Shown here: positions 1 through 10,883 of the stretch, one piece after another | Layout of the letters: every line of letters starts with the position of its first letter | Position numbering within the stretch: position 1 is the first letter of the stretch | Assembly (NCBI RefSeq): GCF_026745355.1 | Contig: NC_079209.1 | Coordinates: 4,324,507 to 4,388,506, forward strand | Direction of reading: 5' to 3' | From: Beta vulgaris subsp. vulgaris | Lineage: Eukaryota > Streptophyta > Magnoliopsida > Caryophyllales > Amaranthaceae | DNA: 64,000 nt | Notes under the pieces: generated by a model | Database searches by the model: none | The model's input: only the letters and a program-made list of their open reading frames with translations | What the model was told of the DNA's origin: nothing | Program-made: the position numbers and the translations under genes

Positions 1-663
1 AAGACTATAACTATAAATTGCATTTTGATAATACTCCTATGAATATAGGAGCATCGACTTCCACCAAAAGCATTTAATTATGTTAAATATGACTTGAAAT
101 CTTGTGAATGGCATAAGGCTAACTTTGAATGCACATATCTCTCAATCTATAAATGATTTTGATGTGATTCAAATTGGAGGTGATAGCTTGTTCAAAGAGC
201 TTTCCAACTATAGGTCATATGCCCAATTTCGATGAGAAACGAGAAAGTTATGACTGTTTTACGGAAAACTGACGAATTAGTTGTTTCGTCCCTGGCCCGA
301 TCGTGCGCATTTCGCCCGACCCAATCGGGCGGTGCGCGGTTTAGTTTGCTGAACGCGTTTTTTCGATATTTTTCCGTTTTAAGTTATCTTTTAGGGTTTG
401 TACGGGTTCCTTATGATTATAAAAGGGCTCTTAGTGTTCATTATTAACAACACAACTTATGAAACACTTTTAGCCTCTAGATTTATAACTCCTTGTATTA
501 TTCTCTATGATTTTCTCCATTATAGTGAAGAAGCTCTAATCCCCCACCTGTGGATGTAGGTCAAATTTGACTGAACCACGTAAATCCTTGTGTTATTTGT
601 TTGTTCATCTTTATAGTTTTCTCACCTTCATTATTTCATTGATTTTCTGTTCCGCATTAATCA
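1..663 (+). mobile_element. LTR-like fragment of a retrotransposon (left end outside window)
   Basis: The segment has a TATA-like box (about 415-424), a Pol II-like leader containing 'gaaccacgtaaat', and an end near 'ccgcattaatca'. The 'cccgaccc(a/g)atcgg' block and the 'gaaccacgtaaat' leader recur in the insertion at about 17124-17590, so the two look like related LTRs. No primer-binding site follows it and its left border is not visible. The short ORF at 232-447 falls inside it and looks non-coding. Confidence 0.35.
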
Positions 664-1427
664 AACTACAACACCGATTTCCTAACAAATTATCGTCTAC
701 TCTAGTTCTTCTCGTACTTTAAATTGGACGAGGTAAGACAATGATAGTTATATGAGATAGATAAAGAGAAAGTATAATAAATTCATTAGATGTAGGGATG
801 TAGGGTCATTTTCTCTCTCCAATATATCGAATTTTTTATTATTTTCTCTTTAATTATCTCTCTCATGAGAATTGTCAACCGTTAGGATCACCAAAACATT
901 TCCCGACAAGGCATATGAAATTTGGTAGACAGCGTCATTTGGTGTATTTTACTTTTTTTTTTTTTGTGTGATTGTGTTTTATTACTACTATTTTATTATT
1001 GTATTCATCACTGAATTCATTTTAAATTTAAAGAATACAAATTTCGAAAAATCCATCTAAAATCTGTGTGACTATTTTTATTACAATATTTAAACCATGT
1101 GAACAAGTTGTTGGATTTTCTAAAAATACTAGCATAATAAAAATTATCCTACCCCGTGGAAATCTTGTATGAGTCACGTTATAAAATAGTAAATAAATAA
1201 TATGCTGACTCAAATCGAAGTCACTTTTCATTTCACTTTCTCAATATCTATCATGTAAATCCAAGCCACGTTCTGACGAGACAGCATTTTTCCATTTTCT
1301 TTTATCGTACATCTTCGCGGCTAACATATTCCAATCTCCATGTCACACATGACACATCCTTTGACCAAATTTAGTACTTCCCTCTCATGCAACTGTTACA
1401 TCTATAAAAAAAAAAAAATTAATGGAC
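664..1427. other. AT-rich intergenic DNA, no gene seen
   Basis: No ORF with a recognisable protein, no splice-bounded coding segment and no clear repeat. It holds short poly-T runs and unspecific AT-rich sequence. Confidence 0.6.
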
Positions 1428-1430
1428 TTA

Positions 1431-1724
1431 GGGTCTGTTCTCCCCAGCTTATTTTCAATTCAGTTCAGTTCAGTTCAATTCAGTTCAGTTCAATTCAGAC
1501 CAGTTCAGTTCAGTTCAGACCAGTTCAGTTCAGTTCAGCTCTTGACAATACTTTTACTCTCACATATCACTATTCATTTCAGTTCAATTCAGTTCAATTC
1601 AGTTCAGTTCAGATCAGTTCAATTCAGTTCAGTTCAATTCAGTTCAGTTCAATTCAGTTCAGTTCAGATCAATTCAGTTCAGTTCAGTTCAGTTCAGCTG
1701 TTTTATGCCGAAGAGAACAGGCCC
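1431..1724. mobile_element. PIF/Harbinger-type MITE filled with TTCAG/TTCAA repeats
   Basis: The ends are inverted: it starts GGGTCTGTTCT and finishes AGAACAGGCCC, and is flanked by the 3-bp target duplication TTA (1428-1430 and 1725-1727), typical of Tourist/Harbinger MITEs. The interior is two blocks of degenerate (TTCAG/TTCAA) pentanucleotides separated by about 45 bp of unique sequence (1538-1580). A second right-end-like sequence ('agtccaaaagaac' followed by 'tta') lies near 1806-1826, so the element may be nested in a larger relative. A 141-bp relative sits in a TRAPPC13 intron at 49569-49709. The Ser/Gln/Phe-rich ORFs across it are repeat translations, not genes. Confidence 0.75.
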
Positions 1725-1829
1725 TTAGTTTTTTTCAAAAGAAACCGAATTGAATTTGATTGAGAGAAAAATAAATTATACTGAAATTAATTGAACTGAA
1801 AATAAGTCCAAAAGAACAAAATCTTAGGC

Positions 1830-2608
1830 GTATAAGATTGCTTTTCCATACCTATACTAAAAAAACTTAAATAGACCCGATGCACACTAATTTAGTATGC
1901 TCCGAGTTGGTAATTAATATTAATTCTTATAGTGAGTTTCATAAAGATATAGTTAACTTATATACAATATAGTGGATTTTATTAACGAAAAATATATAGT
2001 GAAATTATATGCAAATTAATGGAGGAATTAACTAAAATGCTTAATATGCCGGGAGATGTAAGTTGTGTAGTGTATATCGTGAAACATGTTCTAACATATA
2101 GATGATTACCTATAGATATTAGTGAGTTTATGAATGATACAGTGCATTTCTGCATGATATAGTACTAAAATAACGCACTTTCGGAATGATATAGTATGTT
2201 TCTGAATAACATAGTGAGTTTCTTCATGATATAGTGGGATTTGAATGATATAGTGGATTGTTTAGAAATGATGTAGTTTCCGTATGATATAGTTTGTTTT
2301 CGAATGAATAGTGGTTTTCGCATGATATGATGGATTGTTCAGTAATGATACATGCTTTGACTTGGTGGACACAAATGTTAACATGAACCGGGTCCATGCA
2401 AGCTAGACTGTAGCTAAACTAGTATCTAGACATGTATGATAGACTAATAAAAAGAATTAGTATATTTTTTACGGTTTTACCATATCCATATAATTTTGGC
2501 AAACAATTGTAATTTCTATATCAATAAATAAAGGACTCAGCATAATATTATTCATATTACTTCATATTCATATAATATATTATTAATATATATATATATA
2601 TATTATAT

Positions 2609-2640
<32 letters not shown>

Positions 2641-3085
2641 CAAATCAAGAATTAGTATATTTTTCAGATGAAGCATTTGACATCTGCTCAATATTAATAA
2701 CCAGCTGTGATTACTCTCACAATTATATAAGAAAAACACAATTGATCAAGCCGTATTGTGCAGATTTAGAATATCGATTTTGAAATTTTTTAATCATATA
2801 CAATTATAGATTAATGATTAAAAAAACGTGTTCGAGAACATGAAAAGTAGATGGTACATTTATAATATAGAGACTGTAGTATATAATAGATTATTAGTGT
2901 TTGTTTATTGAAAAATCATATTCATTATCTTCAATCTCGTTCGCCAAAATTATTACTTACATAGTGTCAAGAATTTTTAATTTTTTAAATAACTACTTTC
3001 AATTTCACTCCATCAAATCTTAATGCATGCTTAGTATCGTTGCCAAAACTCGTAAAAGATTCTACTTTATCTGTGATAGATATTG
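1830..3085. repeat. AT-rich intergenic DNA with 'gatatagtg' minisatellite and (TA)n
   Basis: From about 2110 to 2350 a degenerate 20-30 bp unit of the type 'gatatagtg-gtttctgaat' recurs seven or more times. From 2577 to 2640 there is a (TA)n-rich microsatellite. No coding segment was recognised. Confidence 0.6.
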
Positions 3086-3090
3086 GTTAT

Positions 3091-3715
3091 TGTTACATAC
3101 TGCTAGACTCGTAAGTAATTACTACTATCCCCAACAGTAGGTTCGACAATAGGAGACTTGTGCAACAATGCCTGGACTCAAATCCCGAATCTGAGCTACG
3201 CCTTTAAACTTGCAAAAAGGGACCCACCCTGGAGGTTTGGGTGGTATTTCCCCCTCCGAAGTTTAAGTCAGGTATCAGGAGTACGAATGAATTTTTAGAG
3301 AGAGAAAGTAGAGAAAGAGAGTATTTTGTGGCATAATAACAGTACTATGCTCTGAAAAATGTACCTTTCCCCTAATTTTAAGGACTATTTATAGTGTTTG
3401 AAATGACGGTTGTACTTTGATGTCACCCTAATTTGGGAGCATCTGATTGGCTAAACAATAATGTTGTGACACGTGGCGATCACTGATTGGAGAGTACACA
3501 TCACCCTTTTACAAAAAGATGCTCTTTATGCTTACTGGGCCTAAGTATGGATTGGGCCATAAAAAGAGCTTTAATACACCTTTTTTCAGGAAAGTGTACT
3601 TTAGTCCATACAAGCTTCTGATCCATGTACTTTACTACAGCAGAAAAGTGTCACTTGTAGGGCTGCGATGGGGCAACGTGTCACATTTATAACCGTTGAT
3701 TTTTAGGCTACAACA
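3091..3715 (-). mobile_element. Solo LTR of a Ty3/gypsy element, same family as the element at 59 kb
   Basis: Read on the minus strand it begins TGTTGTAGCC and ends ATGTAACA, and is flanked by a perfect 5-bp target duplication GTTAT (3086-3090 and 3716-3720). Sequence along its length matches the 626-bp 5' LTR at 59052-59677, including the start, the 'gggacccaccctgg' block and the CT-rich leader. No internal gag/pol is present, so the element was reduced to a solo LTR, presumably by LTR-LTR recombination. Confidence 0.88.
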
Positions 3716-4400
3716 GTTATAATTAGAGCTTATTTTCATGTTAGTTACATATCATGAAAACTTATCTAAACTAATTATCATGTTACAATTGTAATTTAAA
3801 TTTCAACATTTTTTATTAGACATTATATTTATTTATCTGAACTTATTGGCGTTGAATATAACTTATAATTTTTTGATTTAATATAAAGTTATTTTTTTTG
3901 AAATAATGAAAACACATTTTAAAATTTAGTTACTACTGGTATTTTAACCAATTTACTATTCCACTATGATTAAGAAAATTAAACTAGAAGCATCATATAA
4001 TTTTAAATTGCACATAAATTAAATTATAGCAACTTAAATACAACTTATTCTAATTTCAAATTTTATATATAATAAAAAAATATTTTACTTAATTAAATAA
4101 AATTTTAATTTCTTTTTTTATTTTTGAGGGGAATTTTAATTTCGAATTACATACAACAACTCGATCCCTTAATGACTGATCATAAATTTATTATAAAGAG
4201 CATGGCAGATAGAGGGATAGATTAAAATTACTTTGCATTACCTTTCGTGTATCTTCCATTTATCCAAAAAGAAACTAAAAAATCCATACAGACAAGAATA
4301 TGGAATAAAAGATTAGATTGACAGATCACATCAAAAAATTTCCCATGTAAAAACCACTTGCTTTGCGGATAAACCTCTCTGTTTCTTTCTTTGCACCACC
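3716..4400. other. AT-rich upstream region of the TSJT1-type gene
   Basis: No ORF or repeat was recognised. The last few hundred bases are the probable promoter of the gene starting at 4550. Confidence 0.5.
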
Positions 4401-4408
4401 TATATAAA
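4401..4408 (+). promoter_or_regulatory. TATA box of the TSJT1-type gene
   Basis: A perfect 'tatataaa' lies 142 bp before the ATG at 4550. Transcription would be expected about 30 bp downstream, giving a 5' UTR of roughly 110-120 nt. The pseudogene copy at 9105 lacks this promoter, since GGTC-rich DNA abuts its first exon instead. Confidence 0.7.
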
Positions 4409-4549
4409 CCCAACATCATACACCAATTTCTTTCATTCTACGTTTCTTACTCATTCACAAAAAAACATATTTCAATCTGCAAATTTCTTCTTAAGTGTTA
4501 CATTCTCCTTTGTTAGGTAGTTGAGAGAAAAAAGAAACAAGAGAAAAAA

Positions 4550-6749
4550 ATGTTGGCAATATTCAACAAGAATTTGGTGGATCCACCAAAGGAGCTAAAC
4601 AGCCCAACTTCACATCCAACTGGGTCGGGTAACAAATCCAAATACCCTCAAGATATTGTGAAGACATTTCAGCAAGCTTATTCCCATAATACCCCTCTTT
4701 CTATTGGCTTTGGTAATTCTGCTTTTCTAGCTTATTCTTCTTCCAAGGGACCTCAAATCCACCAAAACAGGTACTAATTCACCTTACATTCTTACTTTGT
4801 TCAAGCCCGTCTCTAATTATATAGAGGCCTGTACGAGTTCATATTTGAAAAATTCAATAATGTAATAGCTCATCCATTTATGATTCTTCACTTCATATAA
4901 TCATATTATGAAAAAAAAGGTAGCTTAAATAAGTAGATAAACCTTTTTTTTTTTACTACTTGGACTTTCTCTATTTTGAGGCCCTCACAATTAAAGAGCC
5001 ATGTGACCCTGTTTCATGGAACATGTTGAACATGGTAAATACCGACCCTGACTTTGTTTCTCATTAATATTGTTTATTCAGGGTAAAATGGGTATTTGCC
5101 TACAGAAAACTCTATCTCGCTAAATTTTAGTTAGCTAAACATGCGATATATGTTCATAAATAAATAAAAAAAGGTACGAAACCACTAAATTTATGAGACT
5201 AAAATCTAGCCAAATAGCCTCACTATTTTTCTATATCAAATTTTGGTTGTATGATCTAGGGGAATATTGTTTTTTTTTGTTTACTATGATTTTTGTTAAT
5301 TATTAAGATAATTATATATTTAGCAATGTGAAACAAACTCTTATACAAATATCAATGTAGGTCGTTTTGTGGAGTGGACAACATGTACTGCATATTCTTA
5401 GGGAACTTGTACAACTTGAATGCCTTAAATAAGCAGTATGGTCTAGGGAGGGCTACCAACGAAGCAATGTTTGTTACCGAAGCTTACCGGACCCTCCGAG
5501 ACCGCGGTCCGTACCCGGCTGATCAGGTTCTTAAGGATCTTGAAGGCTGCTTTGGGTTTGTCATCTTTGATCAAAATGCTGGCACTGTCTTTGCTGCTCT
5601 GGTACTTAACTTTAATTTTTTCTCATACTTATCACTAATTTATTAAATGTTCAGAAATTTTTAATATGTAATTTTGAATAGGAAGTCTTGCTAAAAGTTG
5701 TTTTATGTGTTGGGAAATACACAGGGAGCAGATCAAAGAGTGCAACTTTTCTGGGGCGTTGCTGCTGATGGGTCTGTGGTCATTTCTGATAATTTGGATG
5801 TCATCAAAGCAAGCTGCGCTAAATCATTTGCACCTTTTCCATCTGGTAAGCTTAACTATGTGTATCTCGAGCTTAGGTCTTCTGTCCCGCTTTTTTGTAC
5901 AATTATATGAACCACTCAGTATTGCCGTTCCACATCATTGGATTTAAACAAACTTCTTATTTAAAAAATATTAACGAGTAATTGACATAGACTAATAAAA
6001 TTTAACATCAAAGATAATGATACGAATAAGTAGGACATACTATTACGTTTCCATGTATCCCATATCTAGTACTAACATTTGATATGACATTTTACCACTT
6101 TGAATGTTATTCATGTTTAAACGGATCCTCTTAATAAAATATTGGATAGCTAGCTAAGGCTCTAAGCAACAAATAAGAAAAGTTTTTATCGTGACGAATT
6201 TAAAGTCCAAAATATATTGATAGTGTCATTGAATCATTTCACCACATGTCACCTTCCTGATTATATTCGCGCAAAAACTCTATATATGCAAGATTGAATA
6301 TTTATACATATAGGATTCTCTATATTTCTTTTCATCAATAATATTCTATGTAAAAACAATGACCCTTGGTCTAATAAATAACATATTCTCCAAATTAAAA
6401 CATTACCATTTTTCCATTTTACGCATTTATAACCATTGATCTAAGAAATGGACCATCTATTTCCTTTAAAGGGAAAGGACGATTCACAATTAGCTAGCCA
6501 TATTTTAATGAAATAAGATTGATCATAAGCTAATTAAGGTTTATGGTAATTGCAGGATGTATGTTCCATAGTGAAGTAGGGCTAATGAGCTTTGAGCATC
6601 CAAAGAATAAAATGAAGGCAATGCCAAGAATAGACAGTGAAGGTGCAATGTGTGGAGCTAATTTTAAGGTTGATGTTAACTCCAAAAAGACTACTATGCC
6701 TCGGGTGGGAAGTGAAGCTAATTGGGCTCTTTGTGGGTCTCAAACTTGA
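4550..6749 (+). CDS. TSJT1: TSJT1-like / aluminium-induced protein (DUF3700), 4 exons
   Basis: Exons are 4550-4770, 5361-5601, 5725-5845 and 6556-6749. All introns are GT-AG and the joined frame is open for 258 codons plus stop, matching the roughly 250-aa family. The N-terminus MLAIFNKNL-DPP is the usual family start. Diagnostic blocks follow in order: 'NMYCIF-GNL', 'YGL-(x)n-NEAMFVTEAYRTLRDRGPYP', 'GCFGFVIFD', 'FWG-AADGSVVISD', 'FAPFPSGC', 'SFEHPKNKMKA-PR-DS-G-MCGA-FKVD'. The family has a class-II glutamine amidotransferase-like fold but lacks the catalytic N-terminal Cys, so it is not expected to be an amidotransferase. Members are stress-, aluminium-, auxin- or sugar-responsive; the biochemical role is unsettled. 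This is the only intact copy in a three-unit tandem array (relics at 9105-18755 and 23612-31545). Confidence 0.9.
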
Positions 6750-6920
6750 TAACTTTTCAAACTAAAATGGAATCCTTTTTTATTTCTCCTTATCTCTAGT
6801 AACGTTATGTACGATTTACTTACACTTTTTAAGTTATGGACAATGGCAAATGTAAGCATGAGTATATTTCTTTCAATCTTGAGTATTGTATTTAAACTTT
6901 TAATTGTGTAACAACTTCTT

Positions 6921-7049
6921 TTTTTTTTTTTTTATCCATATGAGCCACGAAAGCAATACAAAGTACAACGAAGGGGATGGGGGATTTGAACTCGTGATCT
7001 ATCGTTCACAGCACCTCAATCTTAACCATTAGGCCAAGACATTCTTGAT
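6921..7049 (-). mobile_element. tRNA-derived SINE with 17-bp target duplication
   Basis: On the minus strand a tRNA-like head carries an A-box-like 'ggcctaatggttaag' and a B-box-like 'gagttcaaatccc', and ends in a poly-A tail (the T-run at 6921-6933). It is flanked by the direct repeat 'ttgtgtaacaacttctt' (6904-6920 and 7050-7066). It sits about 170 bp past the TSJT1 stop codon, probably in or near the 3' UTR. The tRNA fold is degenerate, so this is not a tRNA gene. Confidence 0.8.
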
Positions 7050-7066
7050 TTGTGTAACAACTTCTT

Positions 7067-7990
7067 GATTCCGCATAATTAACTTCTTCTTAACTTCTTA
7101 TGTAACAACTAGCGACAATGATTCCGCATAATTAGGTTTATGAGCATCGAAAGTTATGACATCAATTTGGCACAACTTATTCAATGGACACTGATTGAAC
7201 TCGTTCATTGTAGCTCCTGTTCACATATGTAGAATATAGATCATTTTCAATATGTTCTTCCATTAATATATAAAGAGACGCAATTCATCATAATAACTCA
7301 ATTTTTGGAAAACAATGGATAATTGTAGTGAGCAATAGCAACAAAAAAGGAACAAATAATCATGATGATATGTGATTACGTATAGTGCATATCACAGTGG
7401 CATTTTTGTAATTTTTTTTAAAAAAGAGAATTTTAGTACCCTGTTTTCTGGAGAGGATTGCAAGTATCAAAACACCTGCATCTTTAACAATATTAGAATT
7501 TTTCCCAGGAATATGCTAAGAATGCTAATTATCGCATTTTCTACAATGAGATGAGTGATGTATGTTAAGGAAAGAAGCTCACTTGATATCTTCACTACGA
7601 GCCCAAGCATCAACTTGAATTATAGAGATATGAGAATCTAAATACTTAGCATCAGCTAATAGATACCATCACTATTTCTAATCACAAAATAGAAAAGAAG
7701 AATTACCATTACTAAATTTAGAACCATCAAATTTTAGCTTGCAAAAATTAGGAGGGAGACCAAATGAGATTAGTACCCGCGTGAGTTATTGTGGCAAGAT
7801 TGCTCTTGAGAGAAGAAGAGGAAGCAGAGGAGAAGTCTCCTACCTCACTGTACAGTTTAGACCATTAAGCAAAAAAAAACTATTAATTTGGAAACTAGCA
7901 CAGCGGGGATATGCCTTGATCATTGAAAATCACTCTATTTCTAAATAACCATATAAACTATTACACAAAAGAAAATTTCTTGATAACTTT
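7067..7990. other. 3' flank of module unit 1, no gene seen
   Basis: From about 7135 to 7440 this matches the 3' flank of the pseudogene copy at about 18757-19130 (for example 'atcaatttggcacaactta' and 'tagtgcatatcaca'), so it belongs to the duplicated module. The 69-aa ORF at 7739-7948 has no recognisable domain. Confidence 0.6.
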
Positions 7991-8310
7991 CAAAGAAACC
8001 TCAGAATGATAATAATCTATCCAGTTTCGAAAACAGAATTGATTAGAAAAGTTGACCTCTTGAGGGATTTTTGCCGAGCACTAGTATCATGAAGATACTC
8101 ATACACGTCTAAAGTGAAGGAACATTTAAAGCAAAGGTGAGAAAGAGATTCAGGGCATTACTGCATAAAACACATTGCTGAGAAAGAAATACCTTACATT
8201 TAAGTCTATCTTTTGCAGGAAGCCCATCATGATAAGTTTTCCATGAAAAAAATTTTAAACGTGTAGTTTCCAAAGCCAAGCAAACTCAACTTTTCCAAAA
8301 TTCGAGTTAT
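7990..8310 (-). pseudogene. Degenerate LINE remnant (zf-RVT-like)
   Basis: The minus strand, with frame changes, encodes pieces resembling the zinc-binding region that follows plant LINE reverse transcriptase: 'DGLPAKDRLKCKVF', then 'CVLCSNALESLSHLCFKC'. No intact frame, poly-A tail or target duplication was identified. It lies directly before the P450 relic of unit 1 and probably replaced much of that copy. Confidence 0.4.
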
Positions 8311-8369
8311 GAAGACGCTAAGCCAACATCGACCCTAACTTGAAAAAGTACTCCCCACTGCCATGAGCC

Positions 8370-8545
8370 ATGTTTGATCCATTTTGTTGATGCACTAGAA
8401 TTTTCGAAGCAGTGCCTGAACTTCTGTTGGCATAAGTAAAAATATTAGAATATAACGGCCACACAACAAATACTTCGTTGGATATTTTTTGCAACCCCAC
8501 AATCGCATATCACGCGTGGCGTATGAGTGTCCTACTATAGTCTAT
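8370..8545 (-). pseudogene. Relic of the P450 first-exon start and upstream DNA (unit 1)
   Basis: The segment aligns with the P450 start region at 22240-22430: shared 'gccatgtttgatccatttt', 'aacggccacacaacaa' and 'tatgagtg'. Only the first codons and 5' flank survive; the rest of exon 1 and exon 2 are absent. It shows that unit 1 of the tandem module once carried the P450 on the minus strand. Confidence 0.75.
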
Positions 8546-8579
8546 TAGCAATAGTGTACGAGGGTGAATTAATTTAGCT

Positions 8580-9095
8580 ATTCAATTAACCTATGACGGC
8601 TTTTGGGTCTATTTAGATCGGATTGTAAAACAGGTTGGGTTAGTTCGAGTTCCATTTGACTTCTAATCAGATTTTGATCTGATTATAGTCATCTTGGGTC
8701 AGATTATTTGGGTTCGTGTTGACTTCAAATCGGATCAGAATCGATTTTCAATCATCTTGGGTCAGGTTACTTTTATCTCTTATATTTCCTTGCCATTATA
8801 GTTCATAAATCATACACATTCATCTTTTCAATATAATAAGCTTAATATATCAACATATATCTTTTGAAATAACTATAAGAAGGTTGGTCAAACAAGTCAT
8901 GAAATTAATCGGTTTGGTTATGTCGGTCATTTATTAGGTTAATTCTAATTTATTTGTTATTGGTCAGGTTGTAAGAGGGTCAAGGACAAGTCGGGTCAAA
9001 TGGGTCACAAATCTTAATCGATTTGGTTGTGCCTGTTATTTATTGTACTATGATTTTCGTATAGGTCGTTCAATAACGAGTCTGGTTGTGATAAG
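8580..9095. repeat. GGTC/GGGTC-rich spacer shared between module units
   Basis: Rich in GGTC, GGGTCA and TCGGGT motifs, and similar to 22985-23600. Shared pieces include 'catcttgggt', 'atctcttatat/atctcctatat' and 'ggtcaataacgagt(c/t)tgg'. It ends abruptly at the first exon of the TSJT1 pseudogene at 9105, so it marks the duplication junction. Subterminal GGTC motifs are also seen in the hAT-like elements of this window, so it may be transposon-derived. Confidence 0.55.
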
Positions 9096-9324
9096 GTTGT
9101 GTCAATATTAGCAATATTCAACAAAATTTTGGTGGATCCACCAAAGGAGAAATATATCCCGACTTCACATCCGTCTGGGTCGGGTAACAAGTCCAAATAC
9201 CCTCAAGATATTTTGAATACATTTCAACAAGCTTATTCCTAGGATATCCCTCATTTTACTGGCTTGAGTAATACTGCTTTTCTTGCGTATTCCTCTTCCA
9301 AGGGGCCACAAATCCACCAACACA

Positions 9325-9697
9325 TGTACTCAAAATTGTAAAAATTGATATTCTAGTTTGAATCGGAAACGACATTTTGAATCGAACCATAAAATCGAAT
9401 CGTAAGATTCTACAAATACGAATAATCAAGATATTGCACTTAATCTTCAATGAATATGCTAAAATTATAAGTTAAAAAATCGAAAATTGGAAAAAAAAAT
9501 AGTTGTTACCACTATGTTGGCCAAACTAACAATATTCATCTATTATTTGCTTTGTTAGCATGATTTAAATTTGCGAGATTTTCGTTAGTCAAATGAAATG
9601 TATAGAATTCGTCTAGAATCGTGAATCAAATTGTCTACCATTTAATCGTATAATCATAAGATTTTAAGATTTGAATCGCGATTATAATAACTTTGCA
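9325..9697. mobile_element. Unclassified 0.37-kb insertion at the pseudogene exon 1 splice donor
   Basis: Compared with the intact gene, the sequence between 'atccaccaacac' and 'aggtactaactcacc' is extra. It is rich in 'gaatcg' and 'aatcgta' motifs in both orientations, as in some small DNA transposons, but I could not fix inverted termini or a target duplication. Confidence 0.5.
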
Positions 9698-9924
9698 GGT
9701 ACTAACTCACCTTGCTTCTTACTTTCTTTCTCATTGATATGTTTATTTAGGGTAAAATGGACATTTGCCTATGGAAAACTCTATTTTGTAAATTTTATTT
9801 AGCTAAACATGAGATATGATCACAAATTCTAAAAAGGGTGGATTCCTCAAAACATATCCCACTAAATTCATGAGACTGAAATCTAGCCAAATAGCCTAAG
9901 TACTTATCTACACTGAATTTTGGT

Positions 9925-10047
9925 TGTAACTACTTTCCTATCTTGTAACAAACTTAGATATTCTGATATCTTCTCTCTAATACAACTCTCTCTCTCTTCT
10001 TTCTTCTTTAATCAGTAACAATGGAATCTTGTTGATTAGTTTCTTCA
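9925..10047 (+). repeat. 5' LTR of the copia element, U3 missing
   Basis: Matches 14927-15049 but lacks the roughly 80 bp preceding it in the 3' copy, including the TATA box. It starts at about the expected transcription start and ends TTCTTCA directly before the primer-binding site. Confidence 0.8.
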
Positions 10048-10059
10048 TGGTATCAGAGC
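10048..10059 (+). other. Primer-binding site, initiator tRNA-Met type
   Basis: TGGTATCAGAGC, the classic plant copia primer-binding site, immediately follows the 5' LTR end. Confidence 0.92.
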
Positions 10060-10205
10060 TAATGTCATTCAAGAGATTGGTTATAACTAAACACATGATC
10101 ATTATAATTTCGGTTGCGAATTGAAATTGTGATCATCAAATTGCGAAAATTTTGTTTTCTGTGAATTTTCTTGCAATTCTTGAAGATTGATTTAGTTGAT
10201 TTGAT

Positions 10206-10883
10206 ATGGCAAATTCAAGTTCAGAATCTGGTAATAATACTCAATTCAAGAACTCAAAAGTTGGAGGTAACATTGATCCTTTGTTTATTTCCATTTCTGA
10301 TAATCCTACTTCAGCATTAGTTGCTGCTCCTTTTTCTGGTGTGAATTTTATGAGATGGAGTAAGAATGTGAGAAGAGCTTTAATTGCTAAAAACAAAGAA
10401 GGATTCATTAATGGAGTATTGGTGATGCCTGATGAAAGTGACAAGAATTATCAGCAGTGGAAGAGAGCTGATTACATGGTAATGAGTTGGATACTAAGCT
10501 CTATGATTGCTGATCTTGCTGATGATTTTGGTTTTGTAGAAACTTCTACTGAATTGTGGAGAGAATTACATGAAAGGTTTGGACAATCAAATGGTCCATT
10601 AATCTTTCAATTGAAGAAAGAAATTGATTCTCTGAAACAAGAAAATATGACTATTGTAGCATATTATGGGAAAATTAAAAGACTCTGGGATGAATTACAG
10701 AGTTTAAAAATGATGCCCATATGCATTTGTGGTGCTGTAAACAAGTGTTCTTGTTCATTTCTTAAGAGGTTAAGTGATTTGGAAGCAGAAGATAAATTGA
10801 TTCAGTTTTTACTTGGGTTAAACAGTGGATTTGAGACTACCATTTCCAATATCAATCCATTATTGATCCTTTGCCTTCCTTGA
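10206..10883 (+). pseudogene. Copia gag, N-terminal part
   Basis: 225 codons from ATG at 10206. The sequence contains 'FSGVNFMRWSKNVRRAL', 'MSWILSSM', 'ELWRELHERFGQSNGP' and 'YYGKIKRLWDEL', typical of copia gag (UBN2-like). The frame closes at 10883 but gag continues in another frame from 10871, indicating a frameshift. Confidence 0.85.

Noticed and set aside
1340..1763. Ser/Gln/Phe-rich ORFs of 137 and 113 codons
   Set aside because: Translations of the TTCAG/TTCAA pentanucleotide in overlapping frames of a MITE.
6921..7049. tRNA gene
   Set aside because: A and B boxes are present but the cloverleaf is not, and the poly-A tail plus target duplication identify a SINE. The same applies to 34894-35088.
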